A stretch of DNA of 64,000 nt from Leptospiraceae bacterium (lineage in GTDB: Bacteria; Spirochaetota; Leptospiria; Leptospirales; Leptospiraceae): NCBI GenBank assembly GCA_024233865.1, contig JACKPA010000006.1:1-64000 (forward strand). Reading direction: 5' to 3'. Below are positions 47,535 through 56,551 of the stretch, one piece after another. Within the stretch, counting starts at the first letter, position 1. Each line of letters starts with the position of its first letter. Both the position numbers and the translations under genes were made by a program. A model generated the notes under the pieces. The model ran no database searches and was not told where the DNA came from. It was given only the letters and a program-made list of their open reading frames with translations.

Positions 47535-48128
47535 TATTTATATCTTTATTATGACATGTAAATCCAAGGCTAATCGTAGGTGATATATCTATTAAATCCC
47601 ATAATAACATTATCGGAATTTCTTCCTCTTCCTCCAGCAAATAATCATTCGATTCAAACTCAAAATCCAAAATTCCTATGCAATACACCGCTTTTAGCTG
47701 GTAATCCCACTTTTTCCCTTTTAGGGCTTGCTCCCGTATCGGAAATGTAGAGTAAAATATCATCAAAATGACCTCACCTTCTCCTTGGTCTATTGTAAAT
47801 ATGCTTGCTCCCGTATCGGAAATGTGGAGTAAAATATCATCCTATCTTTGAAAAACTTCTGATAGGCTTTCTGCATTTCTATGATAAATTTTTCACCTTT
47901 CTGGTTTGTGCAAAAGATATCATGCACCGCTTTTCGGTGTTCCTTTATTTCTGCTAGTCTTTCCACATTTTTGAATGTCAGGTCAACAATTCTATGAATC
48001 GGTAAAACGAGTTCATTGAGGAAGTCTATCAATAGATCTTTGTTTCCTTCTTCTCCGAAAAGTCGTTTAAATCCAAAGTCGGTAAAAGGATTGATGTATT
48101 TCGAGTTATCCGATTCCAAAGTTTTCAT
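47515..48128 (-). pseudogene. Decayed Rpn-family (PDDEXK) transposase/nuclease copy
   Basis: Two frame pieces (48128-47790 and 47766-47515) match the intact gene at 53497-54429 closely: YINPFTDFGFKRLFGEEGNK, then HDIFCTNQKGEKFIIEMQKA. The copy is broken by a 77-base direct duplication of MIFYSTFPIREQA (47726-47763 and 47803-47840) and truncated after EEEEEIP (near 47613). Beyond this, a short end (LLWDLIDIS) resembles the EYWDLINVI part of the intact gene, suggesting an internal deletion of ~100 codons. Confidence 0.85.
47726..47840 (-). repeat. 38-bp direct repeat inside the Rpn pseudogene
   Basis: Copies at 47726-47763 and 47803-47840 differ at one base and are separated by 39 bases. Both encode MIFYSTFPIREQA. 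It is a local tandem duplication that breaks the frame. Confidence 0.85.
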
Positions 48129-48255
48129 GATAGTCTACTGTAAACGAATGTATTGCTTGTAAAACAAAAAATTAGAAGAGATCCTAATCGTGGCTTTGGT
48201 TCTGGGAGCTGGAAATGCCTAAATAGGTAAATAGAGAACCAAAACAATACGGAAA

Positions 48256-49896
48256 TTAAATTTTTATTTCGGATTTATCTTCAAGATCATGCAAAAAGTT
48301 TATTAATCTATACAATTTTCTTTGATCTTTTCCTTTTGTACTTGAATTTTTATCAATTGTCTTGGAGTAGATAGATTTTAAGTGATTTTTAAGAGTTCCT
48401 TCGGTTATATTTTGTTTTGATTTTATTATCTCTCTCGTGGAGCCTGTATAAAGCAAAGATGCAATCTGAGCTTCATTATACGTTAGATTATATTCAGTTT
48501 GTAAAATTGCAAATATTGCGATTGGTTTTTTCTTTTCTTTCAATTTCAATGGAAGTATAAGTTTATATTTATGAGAAAAATATATTGCAAATAGAGAAAA
48601 AATGTATAAAATTATTGTAAGGAGTAAAAAAATATTCTCTCGAATGTGGAAACGAACTGACGGTTCCGGATAAAAAAAGACTAAGCTGCACAGCGTCAAA
48701 GAACAAAATGCAAGAAATATTCGATACAATCCTTGACGATAAACATTTGTGGCTATATTTTTTTCTACAATTTTCCTGGATAATATCAATTGGACTCCTG
48801 AAGTGGCAAGCAAGAGAATCATAATCCAAGTGTTTATGAAAATTGCTACTAGTGCAAACATATTCCAGGCATTTTCCGGTTTCAGAGATATTAGGTAAAA
48901 AAATATTATTAAACTAACAACAGGATGAGTCGCTATGGCAGCAATTGTTTTAAAATTCCATTTTGCTTCTACATATTTTCCAAATACATCCGGATGGATG
49001 ATTGATAGCAAAAATAATTGACCTATCTGGAATGAAACAGGTGGATACTTAAACCAAAATTCTTCAGACAATTCTATAAATTGATATTTGAAGGTAAATT
49101 CCGAACTAATAAAAAACGCACATACCGTAAATAGAATTATACCATACAAATATCTTATAGCAGTTTCTAATTCAAAGTTTAGTGATATTGTTTTTGGATC
49201 GGAGAAAAATTGAAAGATATTTATTGGTTGAATAAAAAAATAGAAAATAACTCTTACGTTGAATTTTAAAAGTACAGAGACAGAGTAATTCAACATATAT
49301 CCTATAAGTATAAGTGTTATACAAAAAATAACCATTCTTGGAAAGTTATTAAAAATTAGATGTTTTGTTTTTTTCCTATTTAGGATTTTGTAATCACCTA
49401 GAATAGGTTGCTGAGAATAACAAAATCCGCCAATGGAAGAGTAATCATATACTTTTAATTTCAAAGTATTTATCTCATCCCATTTTATGGCACTTTTAGG
49501 TATTCGATATAATCTTGCTTCTCTAACTCCAGACTGAAAATTTATTGTAGAATCAGGGATACTACCTGTACTGCCAATGATTTCCCCATTAAAGTATGCT
49601 GTATCAGAATCGTCTATACAAGGAGTATAAAATGCAATATCTATCTTGTGCCAACTACTTGGTATTACGAATTTTGCTTTGTAAATTCCAAACCCATTGT
49701 AATCATCTTCTTTAATACCACTTTCTTTTGATTCCCAGTTAATAATTTTTGTCTTTTTATAACTTTTGTGCTTTTCTAACCTAAGTTCCCAATCTTCCAA
49801 GAGAAGTAGAGTTTTATCTGTCTCTTGGTAGCAGGTTGAAAAGCTAAATACAAATAGTATACAAAGTAAAAATCGCATTATGACAATTGTATCCAT
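48256..49896 (-). CDS. 7TM-type membrane sensor with LuxR-like HTH
   Basis: The 546-residue protein starts with a lipoprotein-like signal (FLLCILFVFSFSTCYQ) and a ~170-residue jelly-roll-like external domain (FGIYKAKFVIPSSWHKIDIA). A seven- or eight-helix membrane block follows (residues ~185-450). The end is a LuxR/GerE-like helix-turn-helix (YNEAQIASLLYTGSTREIIK, then ITEGTLKNHLKSIYSKT). It thus resembles a 7TMR-DISM sensor joined to a DNA-binding output: a one-component membrane-bound regulator. The start may be 49896 or 49878. Confidence 0.78.
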   Translation of the reverse strand: MDTIVIMRFLLCILFVFSFSTCYQETDKTLLLLEDWELRLEKHKSYKKTKIINWESKESGIKEDDYNGFGIYKAKFVIPSSWHKIDIAFYTPCIDDSDTAYFNGEIIGSTGSIPDSTINFQSGVREARLYRIPKSAIKWDEINTLKLKVYDYSSIGGFCYSQQPILGDYKILNRKKTKHLIFNNFPRMVIFCITLILIGYMLNYSVSVLLKFNVRVIFYFFIQPINIFQFFSDPKTISLNFELETAIRYLYGIILFTVCAFFISSEFTFKYQFIELSEEFWFKYPPVSFQIGQLFLLSIIHPDVFGKYVEAKWNFKTIAAIATHPVVSLIIFFYLISLKPENAWNMFALVAIFINTWIMILLLATSGVQLILSRKIVEKNIATNVYRQGLYRIFLAFCSLTLCSLVFFYPEPSVRFHIRENIFLLLTIILYIFSLFAIYFSHKYKLILPLKLKEKKKPIAIFAILQTEYNLTYNEAQIASLLYTGSTREIIKSKQNITEGTLKNHLKSIYSKTIDKNSSTKGKDQRKLYRLINFLHDLEDKSEIKI

Positions 49897-49899
49897 GTC

Positions 49900-50058
49900 T
49901 TATTTTTTTATATTTTTGTCAATTAAAACTTTTTTCCAATTTGTAAAAGCTTCTATGCAATCAGTTGCATAAATAGTACCAGAATATGTTGCAACACAAG
50001 TTCCTGAATCATCTGAATTAAAATCCACATGCAAACCAAATATTTCTTTTTGATTCAT
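49900..50058 (-). CDS. 52-residue hypothetical protein upstream of the sensor
   Basis: An open frame runs from the ATG at 50058 to TAA at 49900, 3 bases before the sensor start. The product begins MNQKEIFGLHVDFNSDDSG and contains two Cys (21 and 34) and aromatic residues (TYSGTIYATDCIEAFTNW). It has no signal peptide and a weak ribosome site (AAGTAAG). Composition looks protein-like, not random. I do not recognise a family. Confidence 0.4.
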   Translation of the reverse strand: MNQKEIFGLHVDFNSDDSGTCVATYSGTIYATDCIEAFTNWKKVLIDKNIKK

Positions 50059-50176
50059 TATATTAAAACTTACTTTTTTTGTTGTTTTTCATAATACCAC
50101 TACGTAATATGAATAATTTAAGAAATTACTTTTAAAAAAAGAGTTATATTAGATATAAAAAATTGGAGAATATTTT

Positions 50177-51664
50177 ATGCCTGAACCACATGTTACCGAA
50201 TCTTTAGAAGGAACTAATAATGAATTTGAATATAAATACATTATAACAGAACGTGCTTTTAATACATTGCGAAATGCTTTGGATAAGAAAGAACTCTCTA
50301 CCTTTGATATTAATGGAAATACACTTGAATTTACAAAAAGTATAACCAAAACTAGACCTTATCTTTACTTTGATACAGAAAATAATGAACTATTAAATTA
50401 TAAAATGCAATTAAGCCTAAGAAAAAGAACCGAAGATTATATGATAACTTTCAAAGAACAAGGATTAGGCTTTGAAGGTGAACCTATAGCTGCTAGAATT
50501 GAAAAAAATGCTAAAGTGAACGAAGAAATAGGAGAAAAAGTATTTAAACATGAATCATTAAGTTTTATTGAAGATTTGGAACCAATTCAATTAACTGGAT
50601 TTTCCGCCTCACAATTATCAAAATCATGTTCTTTTACAGTAGAAACGAATATTTATTTTGTTTATTCTGAAGATAAACAAATATGCCGATTGTCATTGGA
50701 CAAAATTTTCATTGAAGAAGGTCATGTTTTATACGAAATTGAACTAGAATTTAATGTACAAAGGATTGTTAATCTTTCGTCTATAGAAGAATTTAGTTTT
50801 CAATTTATGAATTACATCTCAAATTTTTTAAAAAAAAGGAATGTGAGGGAACATAAATTTAGACAGAATCGAATTATTCACCCCAAATATTTAAGAGTTT
50901 TATCTTCTAATCCGCAAGTGAGATTCAAAATTGAAAATTTAACCGGTATACAAAACTTTAATAGTGAGGATGACCTCTCAAGTTACCAAAATACAATTAA
51001 AAATGTCTTACAAAAAAGTTTAGAAAAGAATGATAGTGCATATATAGTCCCATGCCTTATCTCTATTTCTAAACACCGGAGTTATCTTGAAGAAAGTATA
51101 GAAAAAATTCGTTTAGAAATGACAAAAAGCTTGATGAAAATACAACCAGGTCAAGCTGATAGATTTGCTATTAATAAATTAGTTCTTTCGGGTGGAGAGA
51201 TTCTTTTTGTATTAGTTTTCAATGCAAGGACTTACAATCACTTTACTATTCATAAAAAAATTGAAGGTTTTTTGTGGTCTGACTTGATTCAAAAATTAAG
51301 CATAGAAACAGGTCAGGGAAAAGAATTATTTGATAGAAAAATACAGTTAAATATTGCAATTGGAGCAGAAAGAGCAATCGTACAATTAGGGAAAAATCCT
51401 AAAACTACAATTATCAATAATATATTTTTCTTTTTGTACAATCATAATATGCACATAAAAGATCCAAATACTTTTAAACATAATGTTCTCACCTCATTTG
51501 AAACTTGCTGGGATAATTTGTATGAATTGGAAAAAAATCGGTATAATACAAATTTGTTTGATCGAAGAATTGTTAAGGATCCTTTTTATTCCATTAACAC
51601 AAATCATGGGCACAAATTCATTTCAATCTATGGACAAAATAGAATAAATAATTATGGTAGTTAA
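50177..51664 (+). CDS. CYTH/triphosphate-tunnel-domain protein
   Basis: The 495-residue protein has a CYTH domain in its first ~230 residues: the ExExK motif in NEFEYKYII, LSLRKRTEDYMITFKEQG in the middle, and LYEIELEF near the end of the domain. CYTH enzymes act on triphosphate compounds (thiamine triphosphate, inorganic triphosphate, cAMP synthesis, mRNA capping). The C-terminal ~260 residues are unfamiliar, helical and Lys-rich. It is followed by a kinase-like gene 15 bases downstream, with which it probably works. Standard CYTH proteins are ~150-200 residues; the extension is unusual. Confidence 0.75.
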   Translation: MPEPHVTESLEGTNNEFEYKYIITERAFNTLRNALDKKELSTFDINGNTLEFTKSITKTRPYLYFDTENNELLNYKMQLSLRKRTEDYMITFKEQGLGFEGEPIAARIEKNAKVNEEIGEKVFKHESLSFIEDLEPIQLTGFSASQLSKSCSFTVETNIYFVYSEDKQICRLSLDKIFIEEGHVLYEIELEFNVQRIVNLSSIEEFSFQFMNYISNFLKKRNVREHKFRQNRIIHPKYLRVLSSNPQVRFKIENLTGIQNFNSEDDLSSYQNTIKNVLQKSLEKNDSAYIVPCLISISKHRSYLEESIEKIRLEMTKSLMKIQPGQADRFAINKLVLSGGEILFVLVFNARTYNHFTIHKKIEGFLWSDLIQKLSIETGQGKELFDRKIQLNIAIGAERAIVQLGKNPKTTIINNIFFFLYNHNMHIKDPNTFKHNVLTSFETCWDNLYELEKNRYNTNLFDRRIVKDPFYSINTNHGHKFISIYGQNRINNYGS

Positions 51665-51679
51665 AAAGGTTTTTGCTAA

Positions 51680-53419
51680 ATGGCTGTCAAACAATTAGAA
51701 AAAATTCCAAATTCAGTTAGACATATAGTTAAGAAGGGGCTTGAATCAGCTGAGGAAAAGGGATCACTTGGAAATATTCCAATAAACTATGTCCAAATTG
51801 AAAATTTTCTAACTGGTGGTTACACAGGTGCCATTGTTTTTCTTGCTACTTTTGGAATTTTAGATGAAAATCCGGATAATATTACAAGTTTTGTAAGAGT
51901 TGTTAAAATAGCCAGATCTGATATTTGTGAGATGGAGTACCAAGGTTTTTCCGTTACAAGAGAAATGGCTTTGGACGTTTTTAGTCAGTTAAATTATGAA
52001 AAAACAGACAACTTTGAGATTACAAATCATGAGAATTCCGAAAAATTAGAATATGGAATTCTCCTTTACCAGGACGTTGGAAGCGTTGCGGGAACAAAGC
52101 CCAAAAGCTTATCAGAATATATTATAGACGAGTTGTTTTCAGATCATAATAAGGATAAATTTTCTCAAAAAGTCTCTAATTTTTTAAAAAATGAGATTTT
52201 TTTTAAGCTAAAAAAAAGCCTCTACCAACCAATTCAAGAAGTTAAGGTAGATTACAATAAACTATACAATCAAAAAATTGATGAAAAAGTCTTAAATAGT
52301 ATAAGAGAACTACAAAAACTAGATTTATCCTTACCTGCTCCTGAGAAAATTCGGGAATGGTTTAATCAAATTTCTTTTTATTATAAATCCAGAAAGTATA
52401 TTCATGGAGATTTAAATCCGGAAAACGTTCTAATCTGGGAAGATGAAAATGGTTATTTAAAGTGTAAGATTATTGATTTTGGTGAAGTAGTTCCAAAATT
52501 AAATGAAAAGTTTACACCAATATTTTGGGACTTTTCTCGTTTATTTGGAGGACTTTTACTAGATTTTGCTGAAGAATATTATCTTCTGAGGTTAAAAAAG
52601 AATACTAAGCAAGCAGATATTAACTCACTAGAAGTATCCAATCAACTAATTGACTTGATATGGTCTGCTATTGATAATTCTATATTTGATAAGAAAGATG
52701 AAAAAAAAGATGTTTCAAATGAAATTTATTATCTAGTTCAAATATACTTAAATACTTTATCAGGTTTTTTGAATAAAACCATTCACCAATCAGGAGAATT
52801 GAGTCCCAAGGGCTTAAATGATTACTTATATAATCAAATAGCTTTTTTTTTATTTTTTACTAAATATTCTGTTCCGGAATTTAAAAAATTATTTTCTTTT
52901 AAGTTAGCAGTAAAGCTATATGAATATACTAATTTAGATTCTGGTAGAAAAAGAAAATTAATTGGTTATTTTTCCCAAGATGACACTCCTCCTCCGCCTG
53001 AACCTCCACCATCCTCACCACCTCCAAACAAGAAAAAACTAATAGTAGCAGGTTTGTCTGGAGTTTTGATCTTAACAGCTGCCATTTTATCTTATAATTA
53101 TTTTGTTCAAAACGATGAAGTATCACCTGTTAATTCGGAAAGGTGGAGTGATTATAAGGGAAAATATCAATGGTATGTCGCAATTGATAAGTGTAAGAAT
53201 CTTGGAAAAGGTTGGCGGTTACCATATAGGCAAGAATTCATTGCACTTAAAAACAACAAAGACGAAACTGAAAGTTGGAAAAAAAATGATGATGAAACGA
53301 AAGACTGGTATTGGACAGGGGAAGAAGATAATGAATATGCATACTATTTTTCTTTGGATAGCGGTGAGTTTAAAAAGGTTTATAAAAGTGAAGAAATAAA
53401 AGTGCGTTGTTTTCGCTAG
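51680..53419 (+). CDS. Kinase-like protein with membrane helix and C-terminal DUF1566 domain
   Basis: The 579-residue protein has a kinase/phosphotransferase fold: a Gly-rich loop (LTGGYTGAIVF, 45-54), a Lys in VRVVKIARSD (72-81), the catalytic-loop motif IHGDLNPENVLIW (241-253) and the metal motif KIIDFGEV (263-270). A Pro-rich stretch (DDTPPPPEPPPSSPPPNKKK) precedes a single helix (LIVAGLSGVLILTAAILSY). The last ~90 residues are a DUF1566 domain (GWRLPYRQEF, WYWTGEED, IKVRCFR) predicted outside the inner membrane. The layout suggests a transmembrane kinase reading an external ligand. HGDLNPEN is closer to aminoglycoside-phosphotransferase-type kinases than to Ser/Thr kinases (HRDxKxxN). Confidence 0.78.
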   Translation: MAVKQLEKIPNSVRHIVKKGLESAEEKGSLGNIPINYVQIENFLTGGYTGAIVFLATFGILDENPDNITSFVRVVKIARSDICEMEYQGFSVTREMALDVFSQLNYEKTDNFEITNHENSEKLEYGILLYQDVGSVAGTKPKSLSEYIIDELFSDHNKDKFSQKVSNFLKNEIFFKLKKSLYQPIQEVKVDYNKLYNQKIDEKVLNSIRELQKLDLSLPAPEKIREWFNQISFYYKSRKYIHGDLNPENVLIWEDENGYLKCKIIDFGEVVPKLNEKFTPIFWDFSRLFGGLLLDFAEEYYLLRLKKNTKQADINSLEVSNQLIDLIWSAIDNSIFDKKDEKKDVSNEIYYLVQIYLNTLSGFLNKTIHQSGELSPKGLNDYLYNQIAFFLFFTKYSVPEFKKLFSFKLAVKLYEYTNLDSGRKRKLIGYFSQDDTPPPPEPPPSSPPPNKKKLIVAGLSGVLILTAAILSYNYFVQNDEVSPVNSERWSDYKGKYQWYVAIDKCKNLGKGWRLPYRQEFIALKNNKDETESWKKNDDETKDWYWTGEEDNEYAYYFSLDSGEFKKVYKSEEIKVRCFR

Positions 53420-53496
53420 TCATTTGTTTATAGGATATCCAATACAATACAATAAAATGGCAAATAAAGTTTATACTAAAACTAAAGGAAACTAAA

Positions 53497-54429
53497 ATGG
53501 ATACCTGGGAACTAGAAAAATCAAAATACATCAATCCTTTTACCGATTTTGGGTTCAAGCGTTTGTTTGGAGAAGAAGGGAACAAAGACCTATTGATTGA
53601 TTTCCTCAATGAACTGGTTTTACCAATTCATAAAATTGTTGATTTGACCTTTAAGAATGTAGAAAGACTCGCAGAGATACAAGAGCACCGAAAAGCAGTG
53701 TATGATATTTTCTGTACAAACCAGAATGGCGAAAAGTTCATAATAGAAATGCAGAAAGCATATCAAAAATTTTTCAAAGATAGAATGATATTTTATTCTA
53801 CGTTTCCGATACGTGAGCAGGCTTTGAAAGGAAAGAAATGGAATTATAAGTTAAAAGCAGTATATTGTATAGGAATCTTGGATTTTGAATTTAATTCGGA
53901 TGATTATTTGTTAGAAGAAGAGGAAGAAATTCCAGAATCAATAAAAAAAGAGATGAAATCAGAGTTTCATCACGACATCCAGCTAAAAGATCAATACAAC
54001 AGAGTCTTTTATCCCAAACTAAGATATAAATTGTTAGAAATGCCAAAATTTACCAAGGCAGAATCCGAACTATATACCCATTTTGACAAATGGATATATT
54101 TTTTAAAGAACTTACCAAATTTTTCAGAGATACCGTCCATACTGAGAGAGCCGATTTTTGAGAAAGCATTTCAGGTAGCGGAGACATCAAATTTCAACGA
54201 AGCAGAGTTAGATGAATATATGTCGAGTTTGATGGAGTATTGGGATTTAATCAATGTGATAGATAGCTCGTTTGAGCTGGGAAAAGAAGAGGGTAAAATA
54301 GAAGGAAAGGTAGAAGGTGGGAGAGAGAAAAGTATAGAAATAGCTAAAGAATTGAAAAAAAATAATATTGGTATGGATATTATTTCCAAATCAACAGGCT
54401 TGACTATTGAGGAAATAGAGAAACTTTAG
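53497..54429 (+). CDS. Intact Rpn-family PD-(D/E)XK nuclease / putative transposase
   Basis: The 310-residue protein starts after AAAGGAAAC. It has YINPFTDFGFKRLFGEEGNK, then YDIFCTNQNGEKFIIEMQKA with the PD-(D/E)XK core (Asp, Glu-x-Gln instead of Glu-x-Lys), and ends in a short Glu/Lys/Gly coil (GKEEGKIEGKVEGGREKSIE). Rpn proteins promote RecA-independent recombination and have been proposed to act in phage defence. A decayed copy lies inverted at 47515-48128. The sequence shows no flanking terminal inverted repeats that I can see. Confidence 0.88.
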   Translation: MDTWELEKSKYINPFTDFGFKRLFGEEGNKDLLIDFLNELVLPIHKIVDLTFKNVERLAEIQEHRKAVYDIFCTNQNGEKFIIEMQKAYQKFFKDRMIFYSTFPIREQALKGKKWNYKLKAVYCIGILDFEFNSDDYLLEEEEEIPESIKKEMKSEFHHDIQLKDQYNRVFYPKLRYKLLEMPKFTKAESELYTHFDKWIYFLKNLPNFSEIPSILREPIFEKAFQVAETSNFNEAELDEYMSSLMEYWDLINVIDSSFELGKEEGKIEGKVEGGREKSIEIAKELKKNNIGMDIISKSTGLTIEEIEKL

Positions 54430-54471
54430 CTTTTGAAATTCGTTTTTTTGCAAAGAAATATAAAAACAAAG

Positions 54472-54963
54472 TTAAGGTCCGGAAACGCAACGGACATAAT
54501 ACTTTTCTGTTTTTGGTCTGTAACTCATATTATATAAATTAAACATAACACTCCAAGCATAACCTGAATAATTCGTAGAAGACCAATAGCCGGGACCGGA
54601 TGTATTAGAATTAGGAAATGCAGCATGATCTATATGGGGTATTGACATGTTAGAATAAACAATTACTAAGGAATAAAGTTCATTAATATTTGGTAGCCTC
54701 CAACTTCCAGAAACTATTCCTCCAAGAGTTAAAGAATTACAATAATTAATTGCACTCTCCCATTGTTCTGGAGAAGATGCTCCGTCTTTACATGCATTTC
54801 CAGACAATCCTTTGCTACATTTTTGCCAAATTAATTTACTATAAACATCTGTTATTGTTCCATTACCATTATCTGTAAATGGCGAAGCAAATAATGTAAC
54901 AAAAACTAGATTATTAATTAAAAGAACATATATAATTTTTTTAAACTGATAAATAAAATTCAT
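54472..54963 (-). CDS. Small secreted DUF1566 protein
   Basis: I place the start at the ATG at 54963 (GAGG 10 bases upstream); a TTG 27 bases further out is the longest frame. The product (163 residues) has a signal peptide (IIYVLLINNLVFVTLFA) and one DUF1566 domain: ITDVYSKLIWQKCS, SWRLPNINELYSLV and YYVRCVSG. It is probably a surface or periplasmic protein. It follows the larger DUF1566 lipoprotein gene by 30 bases on the same strand, so they may form an operon. Confidence 0.82.
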   Translation of the reverse strand: MNFIYQFKKIIYVLLINNLVFVTLFASPFTDNGNGTITDVYSKLIWQKCSKGLSGNACKDGASSPEQWESAINYCNSLTLGGIVSGSWRLPNINELYSLVIVYSNMSIPHIDHAAFPNSNTSGPGYWSSTNYSGYAWSVMFNLYNMSYRPKTEKYYVRCVSGP

Positions 54964-54993
54964 TATAAAATCCTCTATATCTATAAACAATTA

Positions 54994-55914
54994 TTATTTT
55001 GAAACACATCTAACATAGTTTTCTCCATTCATACTTGATCCTATATTTCCATAGTAAAAATTTATTATCCATGAGGAAATGTTATTATCACCAAAATCAA
55101 TGTAATTTTTAGTGAAGTAATTTATTTCACTAAAATTATTAGGTATGTTTGGAAAAAATGTTGTATCTATACTAGGGTTAGACTTGCCAAAATTAACTAT
55201 AGTAAATAACTCATACACATTTGGTAGTTCCCATTTTCTTCCTATTAAATTTAACTCTTTACAATAATTCATAGAATCATTTAAGTTTAATTTAGATGCA
55301 TTGCCAGTACAACTAGAATCGTTATTTTGTCCATAACTACATTTTTGCCATATTAGTTTAGTGTTATTATCAATAATTGTTCCGTCATTATTGTCTGTAT
55401 AACTTCTATCCAAAGATTTTTGGTGAGTCCCATCATCTCCAGACAAGTACGAAGTTGCTTGACCTGTTTTTAATAATGAAAGGATGTTGCCTTCTGTAAA
55501 AGTATTATAAAGAATGCAAATGATTTTTACATCAGTAATATCTCCACCTACAATTCCATTATTATTTTCTATAGAGCAATTCTGGAAATCAGGTTGTGTT
55601 TTAACTGTCACATCATAAGTAGAATTCATTCTCATTTTGGTTGCAAAAGAAAAAATAGTATCTGTTGAACTTACGCTCAAATCATCACTACCATTATTTT
55701 GTAGAACTAACCCATCAACATTCAAGCCGGAAATCGTACCACCGATACTGTATTCATTAGAATATGATGATAAACTTCCCATAAGTGCAAGTATACCAAA
55801 CACCATTCGGTTATTTTCTTTTTCCTTTTGCAGAGCTTGGTTACCATAATACGCCTGTGGAAGACAGCTAATACAAAAATAAAGTATTGAAATCAGTAGA
55901 ATGTTGTTAAGCAT
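54994..55914 (-). CDS. DUF1566 lipoprotein of the SCLPQAYYG-anchor group
   Basis: I place the start at the ATG at 55914 because GAGAGGAAG lies just upstream and a complete lipoprotein signal (ILLISILYFCISC) follows. The anchor CLPQAYYGNQAL is nearly the same as in the NHL-repeat lipoprotein at 56891-57781. A ~60-residue Ig-like part (GGTISGLNVDGLVLQNNGSD) precedes a DUF1566 domain (KLIWQKCSYGQ, KWELPNVYELFTIV and YVRCVSK). The same frame is open upstream to an ATG at 56172, but see that entry. It is predicted to be on the cell surface. Confidence 0.8.
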   Translation of the reverse strand: MLNNILLISILYFCISCLPQAYYGNQALQKEKENNRMVFGILALMGSLSSYSNEYSIGGTISGLNVDGLVLQNNGSDDLSVSSTDTIFSFATKMRMNSTYDVTVKTQPDFQNCSIENNNGIVGGDITDVKIICILYNTFTEGNILSLLKTGQATSYLSGDDGTHQKSLDRSYTDNNDGTIIDNNTKLIWQKCSYGQNNDSSCTGNASKLNLNDSMNYCKELNLIGRKWELPNVYELFTIVNFGKSNPSIDTTFFPNIPNNFSEINYFTKNYIDFGDNNISSWIINFYYGNIGSSMNGENYVRCVSK

Positions 55915-56172
55915 CTTAAACTTCCTCTCTGCTTTCGCTATCAACTCTCTTACTTTTATTTCAATACCCTCACTTTGAATATTTTTTCCAATTAAATTCT
56001 TTCTTTTATTCCACTCATTTTCGTTGTAAAACAAGACTTGCAGCGAGAGTATCGAATTTATCAAGAAACCGAACTTCAATTGAATTAAATTTTGATGAAT
56101 CTTTTCTTTGATTCGCATGGAAAAAAAATCAATGGCTTCTCTGTTTTTATGTTCTAACAGTTTTTGTTTCAT
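55915..56172 (-). other. In-frame open stretch upstream of the lipoprotein, possibly a remnant
   Basis: From the ATG at 56172 (with AGGAG about 8 bases upstream) 86 codons run in frame into the lipoprotein start. The stretch (MKQKLLEHKNREAIDFFSMR...KVRELIAKAERKFK) is Lys/Glu-rich and helical with no signal peptide. It may be the N-terminus of a former separate gene fused by loss of its stop, or chance. The paralogous lipoprotein gene downstream has no such extension. Confidence 0.4.
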
Positions 56173-56275
56173 AAAAAATGCTCCTAAAGCGTTCTATTTT
56201 ATATAGAAGATTCATTTTTATTTACCATGGTTAATTTGTCTTCAGAATTTTAAACAATTGAGACTATCCAGTAAT

Positions 56276-56551
56276 TCAAAACTTCTTAAATAGTTGCGAA
56301 TGAGTACCTATTCTTAGAAGTTTCAAAATGTCATTCCCCAATTGGTAAATTACAACTAAATCTCCACTCACATGAAATTCCCTCGTGTCACTCCATTCTG
56401 CAACTAGTTGATGGTCTCTAGCTTCTTTTGGTAATTCTCCTTTATTCAAAAGAATTGAAACATACAAAAACAGCTTTTCAATATTGGTTTGGCTGAGTTT
56501 TGCTTTTTGTAAATCTTTTACAAAGTTTTTATGAGTTGAAAGACTTATCAT
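56276..56551 (-). CDS. YafQ/RelE-type mRNA interferase toxin
   Basis: The 91-residue product fits YafQ-like toxins: an N-terminal THKNFVKDLQKAK, central ARDHQLVAEWSDTREFHVSG and the ending VIYQLGNDILKLLRIGTHSQLF, with the HxxxR/H-type catalytic region. These toxins cut mRNA at the ribosome. Its start overlaps the antitoxin gene stop by 4 bases (ATGA), the usual arrangement. Confidence 0.9.
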   Translation of the reverse strand: MISLSTHKNFVKDLQKAKLSQTNIEKLFLYVSILLNKGELPKEARDHQLVAEWSDTREFHVSGDLVVIYQLGNDILKLLRIGTHSQLFKKF

